Counted from the first letter of the stretch, positions 52,101-59,906 are shown. The stretch is 64,000 nt of DNA from an uncultured Prevotellaceae bacterium (GCA_949295905.1 CASFNA010000006.1:186001-250000), one strand, 5' to 3'. Translations and numbers: made by a program. Notes: generated by a model not told the origin, from the sequence alone.

Positions 52101-52594
52101 GTGATGAATACATTTATCATAACGCTTTCGTTGATGTTTGCAGTTGTTTGTGTTGCGAGCATGTTGGTGAGTTTAATCAAGCCAAGGCAAACGGCTGGTA
52201 CGACAACCTTTCACTGACGGGCAAGATGCACGAAGTGCCTTGGAGCCATCTTATCTTTGACGACCGTTATAGCGACTTGGTGGATATATACGAGGGCGGC
52301 TTCATGCACAGTAGGGGAGTGTTCCGCTCGGAGCAGAACTCCTGTATGAACAACAACATTCCCTACTTCAGTACCATAAGCCGCGAGAGCATAGTGAAAC
52401 GTATCAAGCAGTATGCCGGCGAGACGTACTCGTTTGAGGAGTTTGTCGCCAACGACAAGCGCGATGCTGGCGCCGTTACACGTAGTGCGGACGTGAAGGT
52501 GAGTGGACGCACGATGCACAGCTACCAAATGCCGCCGCGCATTCACAAGGGCAGTCCGCTGAAGGGGCTAAAGACGAAGGGAACAAGAAGGTAA
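49109..52594 (+). CDS. Fimbrillin-LRR-BACON-M64 peptidase fusion lipoprotein
   Basis: A 1161-residue surface lipoprotein (AFAGC, lipid Cys23). Domains in order: fimbrillin-like (37-295; TRVNDSGFCDGD, YGYYPYG, WRAIVVPQTVPSG); BspA-type leucine-rich repeats (about 350-700; repeats such as IGSQAFRGCS, IGEGTFAGCN, IGRSAFSGCT); BACON-like sandwich (about 735-817; VASKPDWCELSKISG); and an IgA-peptidase M64 domain (about 825-1110; IVILGDGYNAED, zinc motif HEAGGHGFGKLGDE at 987-1000). The helix reads HExxxH rather than HExxH. The likely role is an adhesin that also cuts host or neighbouring proteins (inference). The LRR part is AT-rich, unlike both sides. Confidence 0.85.
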   Translation: MNMKTNQHIYIYVLACAMAFAGCSDDLFDGGSANGGASRIELSGEIDQMAVTRVNDSGFCDGDVMGVYIVDYEGNNPGTLQVSGNRGDNVRHTFDEENYKWNSAYDLYWKDKHTHIDVYGYYPYGSPESVDAYSFTVQRDQSTASAEGGLGGYEASDFLWGKVADVAPTTSVIRLPMQHRMANARVTLVEGTGFAAGEWAQTDKIVLAANLVREASINLADGTVTPTGEVEQTMTVPSRNGDEWRAIVVPQTVPSGATLFSITIGGVPYKFSKNEAFTYVAGKMNNFSIRVDKKAASGQYTLTLISESITPWENDLVSHDATTREYVIINSTAGHLKDSIMAANKDYTQVKNLKITGAINTQDFYFMRDSMDNLQALNLKDVTAYSDFIDSMTGNDAPSIVSTEGLIPYEAFYNKVSLVYIVFPDKLKGISARSFVGCDNLSGSISVPEGVIAIGSQAFRGCSFLTGSLSLPSTLEYIGEGTFAGCNFSCELILPNSLRYIGKNAFGDFDVGGGSYYGNLILPDNLEYLGEGAFIYCDDLKGDLKIPQKVKVLRDNVFNTTGFDGTLTLHDGIISIGSGVFGCPLKGELVLPKHIVTIGSNAFSCNFSGRLVMHEGVESIGDAAFAGNKFTGVIELPEGLRDIGRSAFSGCTSLEGIVIPSSVENIRDYAFSGCYGIGSIVCKGEMPAHVGNSAFDGVPKDNFTLEVPELAVPQYQTAIGWNEFKRIAAHHELVCRPSIACALNTERTQTLVVDAEGEWEVASKPDWCELSKISGGDKTEVMLAIKALAQGAGDRTGEIVFKLKDEDYTHTCTVSQYDYEYGEDEWLTLQKATRGNNGGINIVILGDGYNAEDIASGDYLANIKQQMEYFFGVEPYTTYRGYFNVYTAFPLSQETGVGSVNTIRYNRFNTTYTGGTGLSADNDAIFEYALNAPTVNTGNLNQTLIIIVPNSTDYGGITNMWADGSAIAFCPLSTYEYPLDSRGVIQHEAGGHGFGKLGDEYIYHNAFVDVCSCLCCEHVGEFNQAKANGWYDNLSLTGKMHEVPWSHLIFDDRYSDLVDIYEGGFMHSRGVFRSEQNSCMNNNIPYFSTISRESIVKRIKQYAGETYSFEEFVANDKRDAGAVTRSADVKVSGRTMHSYQMPPRIHKGSPLKGLKTKGTRR

Positions 52595-52608
52595 TTACTT
52601 AAAATGGA

Positions 52609-53511
52609 ATGAAGATGAAAAGAAATATAATAAAATACGTTGTGGCGGCGTTATTCATAATGGGGTTGCCGTCATGTTCGTCACAAGATGAAAATGATGC
52701 TCCGCCCGTTGATGCAAAGCATACGCCGATGACATTCTCCGTAACCCATCCGGCACAGCGTACTCGGGTTACTGACACCGGCTTCGAGGACGGCGACCGC
52801 ATAGGGTTGTTCGTTGCCGCGCAGGACGCTCCGTTGGAAATAGGCGGAAACCTTGTCAACAATGAACCGTTAACCCTTGGCGGCGGAGCTTGGACCGCCG
52901 GGCGCACGCTTTATTGGGATGAAGGAACGTTCAATGCTTATGCCTATTACCCATATACGGCACAGGTAAGTTCGATTGAAGACATGCCTTTCAGCGTGAG
53001 TACGGAGCAAGGGACGGTAGACGGAGCATCGGGCATAGACGGTTATGAGTCCAGCGACTTCCTTTATGCGAGGACGGAAGGCGTAAGCGCATCTAACGCT
53101 CCTGTAAGCCTTACGTTCAGGCATGTAATGAGCAAGTTGACCGTGCGCCTAATCAAAGGTGAGGACTTTGAGGGCGACATGCCGACGGATGCTGTTGTAT
53201 ATGTGCACAACACTGTGCCAACGGCTACCATAGACTTGAATGCCGGGGTGGCCACGCGCTATGTGCGCGGAATACGGGCTACAATCGAGGCCAAGCAGGA
53301 GAGTGACTACATGTTCTCGGCCATTCTGGTGCCGCAGCGCGTGGAAAACCGTATGCCGTTGATAGAGGTTGTGATGAAAGGAGTCTCATACATGTATGAA
53401 AGTACGTTCCAGTTTAAGCCCGGTACGGAGCACCTTGTAAATTTTGTAATATCCGACAATCCCGACCAGATAAAGATAGAAATAGGAGGAGAAATCGAGG
53501 ATTGGCAATAA
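52609..53511 (+). CDS. Fimbrillin-family lipoprotein, second paralogue
   Basis: A 300-residue lipoprotein (VVAALFIMGLPSCSS, lipid cysteine near residue 23). The fimbrillin-like landmarks TRVTDTGFEDGDRIGLFV, YAYYPYT, YESSDFLYAR, FRHVMSKLTVRL and AILVPQRVENR line up with those of the two preceding proteins. It starts 15 bases after the M64 fusion gene and ends 3 bases before the next start, so it sits within a continuous operon. Role as for its paralogues, unproven. Confidence 0.82.
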   Translation: MKMKRNIIKYVVAALFIMGLPSCSSQDENDAPPVDAKHTPMTFSVTHPAQRTRVTDTGFEDGDRIGLFVAAQDAPLEIGGNLVNNEPLTLGGGAWTAGRTLYWDEGTFNAYAYYPYTAQVSSIEDMPFSVSTEQGTVDGASGIDGYESSDFLYARTEGVSASNAPVSLTFRHVMSKLTVRLIKGEDFEGDMPTDAVVYVHNTVPTATIDLNAGVATRYVRGIRATIEAKQESDYMFSAILVPQRVENRMPLIEVVMKGVSYMYESTFQFKPGTEHLVNFVISDNPDQIKIEIGGEIEDWQ

Positions 53512-53514
53512 GCG

Positions 53515-54546
53515 ATGAAGACGGCTGTATATATTCTGTCTATATTGATGCTCGTTATAGTAAGCGTGGTGGCGGTTTTGAGGCTGCTGCCCGCTTTTGC
53601 TGTTGATAACAATACTAACGGACGTGTCAGTTTCGGCGTGTACGAAGGCCGTGAACTTGTTGAGCTTGTAGACCGCAAGGGCAACACTTGCTACATTGTC
53701 GAGGACGGCAATGGGAACAAGCTGTTCAATGTACCGGTGCGTGACTGTATGATAGACGTTCGTTTCCGTGACGGGCGGCTGCGCTTCCGCGAAAAGGCTA
53801 CCGGTAGGACAGGCTTTGTTGACAGGAACGGCATTGTTACGTTTAATCAAGAAGGTCGGACCGCCGGTTATGAACAGGCTAAATATGAACAGGCAAAGTT
53901 TCAGCCGCAGGTAACTGGAGTTGTGCATGAGAAACGGAGTAACAAGCCGGGGGCTGCACAGTCAGGGCGGCTTGACGATGTTGCGCTGCGCAGGCTTAAG
54001 AGTGACAATCCGTTTTACCGCGAGGCTGTAAGGGTCTTGTCTGGAAAGCTTGGTGAAAACGACGCGGAGCGACGGCGTGTCATCCTGAACTACTGTGAGC
54101 ATTTCAGGATGGCGTATGTTACTAAAGACATTGATTTCATCCGCCAGCTTTTCAGCGGCCATGCGTTGATAATAGTAGGCAATGTGGTAAAGTCAGTTCC
54201 TGATGAGGGCAAAGAGTTTGCATCGGGTAAGCGTGTGGAGTATTATCTGCGAACCAAGGATGAATATATAAAAAGGTTGACAGCTGCTTTTGCCGCCAAT
54301 AAGAAAATTGATGTTAGGTTTTCCGATTTTCGGATAATGCGCCATCCTACAATCGACGGGATTTACGGTGTAAGCCTGCGTCAGCGTTATAGCAGCGATC
54401 GTTATTCTGACGACGGCTGGTTGTTCTTGCTTTGGGATTTCCGTGACGAGTCCATGCCTTGCATATATGTGAGGACGTGGCAACCGGCGGATGATGTACA
54501 TGATGGCGGCGATGTGATAAGTATCGGTGATTTTAATATGGAGTGA
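53515..54546 (+). CDS. Exported NTF2-like domain protein
   Basis: A 343-residue protein with an N-terminal membrane anchor or signal (YILSILMLVIVSVVAVLRLL). A first beta-rich region (about 35-115) has a repeated DRKGNTCYIVEDGNGNKLF/DRNGIVTFN pattern. A linker contains a short direct repeat (YEQAK twice). The C-terminal half (about 185-330) matches the NTF2/SnoaL-like family of Bacteroidales exported proteins (LRTKDEYIKRLTAAFAANKKI, RHPTIDGIYGVSLRQ, LFLLWDFRD, VRTWQP). I recall such proteins near PEGA-domain proteins and kinases. Function unknown. Its stop overlaps the next start. Confidence 0.7.
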   Translation: MKTAVYILSILMLVIVSVVAVLRLLPAFAVDNNTNGRVSFGVYEGRELVELVDRKGNTCYIVEDGNGNKLFNVPVRDCMIDVRFRDGRLRFREKATGRTGFVDRNGIVTFNQEGRTAGYEQAKYEQAKFQPQVTGVVHEKRSNKPGAAQSGRLDDVALRRLKSDNPFYREAVRVLSGKLGENDAERRRVILNYCEHFRMAYVTKDIDFIRQLFSGHALIIVGNVVKSVPDEGKEFASGKRVEYYLRTKDEYIKRLTAAFAANKKIDVRFSDFRIMRHPTIDGIYGVSLRQRYSSDRYSDDGWLFLLWDFRDESMPCIYVRTWQPADDVHDGGDVISIGDFNME

Positions 54547-55529
54547 TGGTAAAACGAGTGTTGTGCTTTTGCTTGTCGTTGTTAGCCGCAGCTGTAATGT
54601 TGGCTGGCGGTAAGCTTGGGTTGCGGTTGGACGGGTCGGAAAGTATGGTTGGCGCGCGGTTTCAGGTTGTAGGTTTTAGGGCCTTGCCAAATGATGTCAG
54701 CGCGTTCATATCGCCAGTTTATGACCTTAACGGGGAGGCGTGCGCTTTGGTAAAAGTCGTTGCTTCTGCTGATTTTGCGTTTTCTTCCCCTCTTGGAATC
54801 GTGAAACGTAAGAATGAGACAGGTGAAGTGTGGTTATATATGCCAAAGGGTACCAAACTGCTTACAATAAAGCATCCGCAGTGGGGCGTTATGAGGAACT
54901 ACCGTTTTGCGAGAACTTTGGAAAGTCATGTAACTTACGAACTTACAATAAAGACACCAAGCGTGTCACCCATATTGAAGACCGATACGGTAATACTGAC
55001 TAAAACAGTTACTGACACTGTTGTTGTGGCAGGCGGCAGACCAAAGGTCCCATTGGCTATGCACGCCATGTTGACAGTGTCGATGCATTCCAACGGTCCT
55101 TCATACGGGGTTATGTTCGCAATGTTGCGCAGGCATGGCTTTTTCCTACATGCGCAAAGCGATATGAAGAGTGTTGGAGAAACATCGATTGCATGTGACA
55201 GAAATGGTTTTTTGGATGATGGCGCCAAGCCGTATTATTCAGGGAAAACACGCCATTCAAACTATGTGTTTACCGTTGGTCCTGTACACCGTCTGTGCCG
55301 ATGGCTTGACTTGTTTTACGGCATAGGTTACGGCCGTACAGCGACAGCGTGGCAGCTCGCAGAAAGCGAGGGCGGCGGATATGTGTTGAATGACGGTTAC
55401 ACTCATAAAGGTATTGCTGCCGAAGCTGGCGTACTGTTGTCAATTGGACGTATCAGCGTGTCTACATCAGCAGTAACTGTGGCGTGCAAGCAGTGGCAAG
55501 CCTGTTTGGGGTTGGGTATCAAGATATAG
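54546..55529 (+). CDS. Exported PEGA-like / small-barrel protein
   Basis: A 327-residue protein with a signal peptide (FCLSLLAAAVMLAGG). Residues about 25-135 read as the beta-sandwich domain that in Bacteroidales often accompanies PEGA modules (PVYDLNGEACALVKVV, GEVWLYMPKGTKLLTIKH). A Thr/Val linker (TDTVILTKTVTDTVVV) leads to about 150 residues of alternating strands that may form a small membrane barrel. The ATG at 54546 shares one base with the preceding stop (TGATG); a GTG at 54543 is the alternative start. No enzymatic motif. Confidence 0.65.
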   Translation: MVKRVLCFCLSLLAAAVMLAGGKLGLRLDGSESMVGARFQVVGFRALPNDVSAFISPVYDLNGEACALVKVVASADFAFSSPLGIVKRKNETGEVWLYMPKGTKLLTIKHPQWGVMRNYRFARTLESHVTYELTIKTPSVSPILKTDTVILTKTVTDTVVVAGGRPKVPLAMHAMLTVSMHSNGPSYGVMFAMLRRHGFFLHAQSDMKSVGETSIACDRNGFLDDGAKPYYSGKTRHSNYVFTVGPVHRLCRWLDLFYGIGYGRTATAWQLAESEGGGYVLNDGYTHKGIAAEAGVLLSIGRISVSTSAVTVACKQWQACLGLGIKI

Positions 55530-55547
55530 TTGACGAATTTATAATAT

Positions 55548-57185
55548 ATGTATAAGCCATTTATTGTGTTATTGGTGTTATGCGCCGCTTTATCAGCTTG
55601 CAGTGAGGAGGACGCACCGGACAATTTGGAGCCTCGCCTTCTTGTAGGCGAAGCTGTTGACATAACACGGCATGAGGCCACGTTGCCAGGGCGTGTGGAG
55701 TTGAGCGGCAGTACAGCCATGCCTGAACTTTGGTTCGAGTATTGTTCCGATGCAGGCATGGAGACTTTTACTTGTCAGGCTGATGATGCAGGCGACGGCG
55801 GCGTTCAGGCGCGTATTACTGGACTGAAACCCGGTACGAAGTATGAATACCGTCTCAAAGGTAGCAATGGCAGGGCTACTGTAAGTAGCGATATTGGCAC
55901 ATTCTTGACATTGTCCAACGACAAGCCGGCAATTACCGGGCTACAGATATTAAGCCAAGGGCCTACAAGCGTCATTGCGGCTTTTGAGATAACTGATGAT
56001 GGCGGAGAGGACATTATGGAGGCAGGATGTTACATTGCCGACCTGGGTTCAGGCTCTGTCGATAAATTGCAGGCAGAATACAGCAGTTCGATTGACGGCG
56101 TTATTTGCCGTATTGTAATAAAAGGATTGAGACAGTCTGCCGAGTACGAACTTTGTCCGTATGCGGCGAACAGTAGTGGTGAGACTAAGGGGGAACCGTT
56201 GCCTTTTGCCACGCGGAATGTTGTCATGATGAGCGAGCCGGGAGAATTGGCCGAGCTATTAGGGGATGACATGTACCAGTATGAGGAAATGACATTCGCC
56301 GGGCCGATGAATGGTTACGACATACGTTGCCTTAGGCGGATGATGGGACGTGATGTTGACGGTTCGGAAACTCCTGGCCGGTTGGCGCATGTAGATATGA
56401 CCGATGTAAACATCGTATCAGGTGGTGGCAGTTATGACATGTCGCGATATACCGAGGATGATGTCATTGGATATGGCATGTTTGCCGATTGTACACGGCT
56501 GGAGGAAATAGCCATGCCGTCTACTGTCAAGACCATAAGCAAGGACGCTTTCCGTGATTGCGTTTCGCTGGAGCGTATCTCGATTCCGGCTGGGGTTGTG
56601 GATGTAACACCTTCTGGCGGTTGCCAAGCATTGCAGTGTGTGGAAGTTTCGCAGGCAAATGAGTATTATAGCAGCGTTGACGGTGTGCTTTTCGATGCAG
56701 GGGTGTCAAGTATTGTATGGTTCCCTATGGGTAAGAACGGAGATTACGAGCTTCCCGCCACGGTTACGTCAGTCGGCGATTATGCTTTTAGAGGCTGTAA
56801 CATATCAGAGTTTGTCTTTCCAGACGGGGTCACAGAGTTAGGGAAGGCTGTATTCTTGGAAAGCAAGGTTGAGCGTGTTGTCTTGCCGGATGGATTGAAG
56901 CTGTTGCCTTCGGCCACGTTCCAAGACTGTGCAAAGCTTTGCGAGGTTAAACTCGGCAAAGGAATGGAGCTTGTGTCTGACTACGTGTTTGACGGGTGTA
57001 CGCTTTCCGACATATATGTTGGGGCCAAATATCCGCCAGTGTGCAGCGATAATGCGTTTGACGGTACGGCGGATGACTTTTTCTCGACATGTGTTCTGCA
57101 TGTACCTGCAAGTCGTCTTGCAATGTACAAGGCAGACAATAAATGGGGACGCTTTGACAATATAATAGGAATAGACGGAATATGA
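55548..57185 (+). CDS. Fibronectin-III / leucine-rich-repeat surface lipoprotein (BspA-like)
   Basis: A 545-residue lipoprotein (LLVLCAALSACSEE, lipid cysteine near residue 18). Two fibronectin type III-like domains (about 30-215; ITGLKPGTKYEYRLKGSNG and IKGLRQSAEYELCPYAANS) are followed by BspA-type leucine-rich repeats (about 300-520; ISKDAFRDCVSLERISIP, VGDYAFRGCNISEFVFP, LPSATFQDCAKL). BspA-type repeats mediate adhesion in oral Bacteroidales (family knowledge). The base composition here is like its neighbours, unlike the LRR section of the M64 fusion. Its stop overlaps the next start by 4 bases. Confidence 0.8.
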   Translation: MYKPFIVLLVLCAALSACSEEDAPDNLEPRLLVGEAVDITRHEATLPGRVELSGSTAMPELWFEYCSDAGMETFTCQADDAGDGGVQARITGLKPGTKYEYRLKGSNGRATVSSDIGTFLTLSNDKPAITGLQILSQGPTSVIAAFEITDDGGEDIMEAGCYIADLGSGSVDKLQAEYSSSIDGVICRIVIKGLRQSAEYELCPYAANSSGETKGEPLPFATRNVVMMSEPGELAELLGDDMYQYEEMTFAGPMNGYDIRCLRRMMGRDVDGSETPGRLAHVDMTDVNIVSGGGSYDMSRYTEDDVIGYGMFADCTRLEEIAMPSTVKTISKDAFRDCVSLERISIPAGVVDVTPSGGCQALQCVEVSQANEYYSSVDGVLFDAGVSSIVWFPMGKNGDYELPATVTSVGDYAFRGCNISEFVFPDGVTELGKAVFLESKVERVVLPDGLKLLPSATFQDCAKLCEVKLGKGMELVSDYVFDGCTLSDIYVGAKYPPVCSDNAFDGTADDFFSTCVLHVPASRLAMYKADNKWGRFDNIIGIDGI

Positions 57186-57757
57186 ATACACCAGAGATAG
57201 AGGAACTGAAATTGCTTGTTGAACGTAAATACGGACGTGTGCTTGGCACGACAACGGATTTTGAAGAATTTTCGTTGCATGTGTGCCGACAGTGCGGTAT
57301 GCGTTTGTCTGCATCGACATTGAAGCGTATCTGGGGTTATGTAGGCGACAGCCACATGCCGCGCAGGTGTACGCTTGACATCTTGGCTCGCTACATAGGC
57401 CATGGGGACTATAATGAATTCAAGTGTTGGCTTAAGACGAGCACGAGGTACAATTCGTCTTTTTTCGCTGCCAGTCAGCTAACCAGCAGCGAGCTTGCGC
57501 CTGGGGCGTCTGTTGAGATTGGCTGGAGTCCCAACCGTCTTGTACGGTTGGGCTACCTCGGTGACAGTCTGTATGAGGTAGTCTGCTCGGCCAACAGCAA
57601 GTTACAGCCTGGCGACAGGTTCGTAACGGGCTGTTTTATCAAGGAGCAGCCGCTTTACCTTCCTTTCATTGAGCGCGGCGGCATACGTACAACTCCGTTT
57701 GTTGCCGGGCGCAACGGGGGCTTGACGATAATAAAGGTTACGGACGGCAAGGCATGA
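57182..57757 (+). CDS. Putative DNA-binding regulator of a Bacteroidales-specific family
   Basis: A 191-residue cytoplasmic protein. Residues 1-85 are helical and contain MRLSASTLKRIWGYVGDSHMPRRCTLDILARYIGHGDYNEFKCWL. The family with S-x-x-TLKR-x-WGY and TLD-x-LARYIG motifs is common in Prevotella and looks like a helix-turn-helix. Residues about 100-190 form a beta-rich domain (ASVEIGWSPNRLVRLGYLG). It overlaps the previous gene by 4 bases and the kinase gene by 4 bases, suggesting that it and the kinase are made together. A regulator role is an inference. Confidence 0.6.
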   Translation: MNTPEIEELKLLVERKYGRVLGTTTDFEEFSLHVCRQCGMRLSASTLKRIWGYVGDSHMPRRCTLDILARYIGHGDYNEFKCWLKTSTRYNSSFFAASQLTSSELAPGASVEIGWSPNRLVRLGYLGDSLYEVVCSANSKLQPGDRFVTGCFIKEQPLYLPFIERGGIRTTPFVAGRNGGLTIIKVTDGKA

Positions 57758-58695
57758 TTATGGAAAACGCAGGTACATCCGGATATACAGAACAGCTTGA
57801 CGGCGAGATGGATGCTCCGTCAATTCCTGTAGACAGTGCATTTAGCGGTCTACGTAGCTTCTATGTGTCTCCGCATGGACATACACAGCTTTTTTACGCC
57901 TCGAGGTATGGCAAGTCATATGTCCTTAAATGCCTGAAGGCTGATTACCTTTACACACCGGTTTACAGGCAAGCTTTGGTCAAGGAATTTGAAATCGGAG
58001 TACAGCTCGACCATCCCGGAATCTGCCGTACAATAGGAATGGAAGATGTGCCAGGTCTTGGCCCAGCCATAATAATGGAGCGTGTTGACGGCTGCACGCT
58101 TGCAGAGCTGATAGGCAGGAAGGGTTTGACCAAGCCTTTGGCGCGTAAGATTGCAGTTCAGGCCGGCTCTGCAATTGATTATATTCACAGCAAGCAAGTA
58201 ATCCACCGCGACCTGAAACCCTCGAACATAATGGTCACATATAACGGGCATAATGTAAAACTGATAGATTTCAGTCTTGCAGACAGTGATGCTTTCGAGG
58301 TGCTGAAGCAGCCGGCGGGAACATCCGGCTACATAGCACCCGAGCTGCTTCAGCCTGGTGCGAAAGCCGACGCACGCAGTGATATATATTCATTCGGAAT
58401 GGTTTTGGCCGGCATGGCGCGTATAACAGGTGACAGACGCCTGTCCGCTGTGGCGGCAGAGTGTACGCGTCGTAATGCCAGTGAACGTCCGGCAAGTGTT
58501 CCACAGATGAAGGAGCCGTTTGTGCCGCGTTTTAGATTTTTGTTTGTTCTCTTCGTCGTTGTTGCCGTTTTGGCAGCCGTCGCTTGTGCCGTAATATTGC
58601 CGTTGCGGCATAGAACCAGCATTGCAGGCCAATCGGTAGATAATGTGGAGCCTGACGGCAACAGTGCTGTTGACTGTGCGGAATGGCCGCGATAA
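57754..58695 (+). CDS. Membrane-anchored Hanks-type Ser/Thr protein kinase, DFS variant
   Basis: A 313-residue protein. The kinase core spans about 35-250: ATP lysine K59 in YVLKCL, Glu79 in the C-helix, the catalytic loop HRDLKPSN (151-158), DFS at 172-174, the APE triad at 195-197 and SDIYSFG near 209. The glycine-rich loop is not obvious. A transmembrane helix (about 260-283) leads to a short exported tail of about 30 residues with no sensory domain. All catalytic residues are present except the glycine of DFG. It is the last gene of the cluster; targets may be the overlapping regulator or cell-surface assembly factors (speculative). Confidence 0.85.
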   Translation: MIMENAGTSGYTEQLDGEMDAPSIPVDSAFSGLRSFYVSPHGHTQLFYASRYGKSYVLKCLKADYLYTPVYRQALVKEFEIGVQLDHPGICRTIGMEDVPGLGPAIIMERVDGCTLAELIGRKGLTKPLARKIAVQAGSAIDYIHSKQVIHRDLKPSNIMVTYNGHNVKLIDFSLADSDAFEVLKQPAGTSGYIAPELLQPGAKADARSDIYSFGMVLAGMARITGDRRLSAVAAECTRRNASERPASVPQMKEPFVPRFRFLFVLFVVVAVLAAVACAVILPLRHRTSIAGQSVDNVEPDGNSAVDCAEWPR

Positions 58696-58711
58696 GCCAG
58701 GATTGCAGGTA

Positions 58712-58742
58712 TTGGATTGTAATGTAAATTTTCGTACCTTTG
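58712..58742 (+). promoter_or_regulatory. Promoter of the yeiH-like gene
   Basis: TTG at 58712-58714, a 20-base spacer and TACCTTTG at 58735-58742. Confidence 0.75.
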
Positions 58743-58803
58743 CACCGGGGAATTTTATAAGGACGAAAGTTTTTCATTCCATAAAAATAAAACGGTATAC
58801 ATT

Positions 58804-59835
58804 ATGTTGACAGAAAAGCGAAGCAGTATGCTTCATGGTGTGTTGTTGATAACATTGTTTTCGTGTGCGGCGTTTTATATAGGCGATACAAGCTTCATCA
58901 AGAACCTGCACCTCAGTCCAATGATAGTGGGCATAGTCTTAGGTATGCTGTATGCCAATAGTCTGCGCAACAACTTGCCCGACACTTGGGTGCCAGGCAT
59001 ACAGTTTTGTTCGAAGCGCATATTGCGGGCAGGTATTGTGCTTTACGGTTTCAGGCTGACTTTCCAGAATGTGCTCGACGTAGGTCTGGCGGCTGTTGCC
59101 ATTGATGCCATCGTAGTAGTTGTGACTATTTTCGGGGGAATCTTACTTGGCCGGGCAATGAAGATGGACCGTGGCATAGCTTTGCTGACATCGGTCGGTA
59201 GTGCCATATGTGGCGCGGCGGCGGTGCTGGGTACGGAGTCGGCTATTCGTGTGAAACCGTACAAGACGGCTGTTGCAGTGTCAACGGTTGTGATTTTCGG
59301 AACGCTTGCCATGTTCCTTTACCCTGCGCTTTATCAGAGCGGAGTGTTCGACCTTGACGCCAAGGCCATGGGTGTGTTTGCCGGTTCTACCATCCATGAG
59401 GTTGCTCATGTCGTGGGTGCGGGCAATGCCATGGGGAAGGACGTTTCAGACTCGGCTGTCATTGTTAAGATGATACGTGTCATGATGCTTGTTCCTGTGT
59501 TGCTTGTCATCAGCTATAGTGTGATGCGTGCCGCAGCAAAGGACGGCTCTGCCCAAGGTCGCGGACACATACAGACACCGTGGTTTGCCGTAATGTTCCT
59601 TGTTGTCATAGGTTTCAATTCGCTTGATTTGCTGCCTCAAGGGCTCGTCGATTTCATCAATGCCTTTGATACTTTTCTGCTGACAATGGCCATGACGGCA
59701 CTTGGCGCTGAAACCAGTATAGACAAGTTTAAGAAAGCAGGTTTCAAGCCATTCCTGCTGGCATTCTTCCTTTTCTTGTGGCTTATAGGCGGAGGATATC
59801 TCATGGCAAAGTATCTTGTGCCGCTTATAGGCTGA
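58804..59835 (+). CDS. yeiH: YeiH/UPF0324 family putative sulfate (or anion) exporter
   Basis: A 343-residue inner-membrane protein with about ten hydrophobic helices. LSPMIVGIVLGMLYAN, LRAGIVLYGFRLTFQNV, SVGSAICGAAAVLGTE and GSTIHEVAHVVGAGNAMG are hallmark segments of the PF03601 family. Members are annotated as sulfate exporters, but the substrate is mostly unproven. It is a single-gene unit with its own promoter and a terminator after it. Confidence 0.88.
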   Translation: MLTEKRSSMLHGVLLITLFSCAAFYIGDTSFIKNLHLSPMIVGIVLGMLYANSLRNNLPDTWVPGIQFCSKRILRAGIVLYGFRLTFQNVLDVGLAAVAIDAIVVVVTIFGGILLGRAMKMDRGIALLTSVGSAICGAAAVLGTESAIRVKPYKTAVAVSTVVIFGTLAMFLYPALYQSGVFDLDAKAMGVFAGSTIHEVAHVVGAGNAMGKDVSDSAVIVKMIRVMMLVPVLLVISYSVMRAAAKDGSAQGRGHIQTPWFAVMFLVVIGFNSLDLLPQGLVDFINAFDTFLLTMAMTALGAETSIDKFKKAGFKPFLLAFFLFLWLIGGGYLMAKYLVPLIG

Positions 59836-59867
59836 TGCCGGGTGGTTGGAAATGCTATATGATGAAT

Positions 59868-59906
59868 ACCCTGAAGGGCATGACGCTTTCTTCAGGGTGT
59901 TTTCTT
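59868..59906 (+). terminator. Terminator after the yeiH-like gene
   Basis: ACCCTGAAG and CTTCAGGGT pair around a 13-base loop, followed by GTTTTCTT. Confidence 0.78.
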
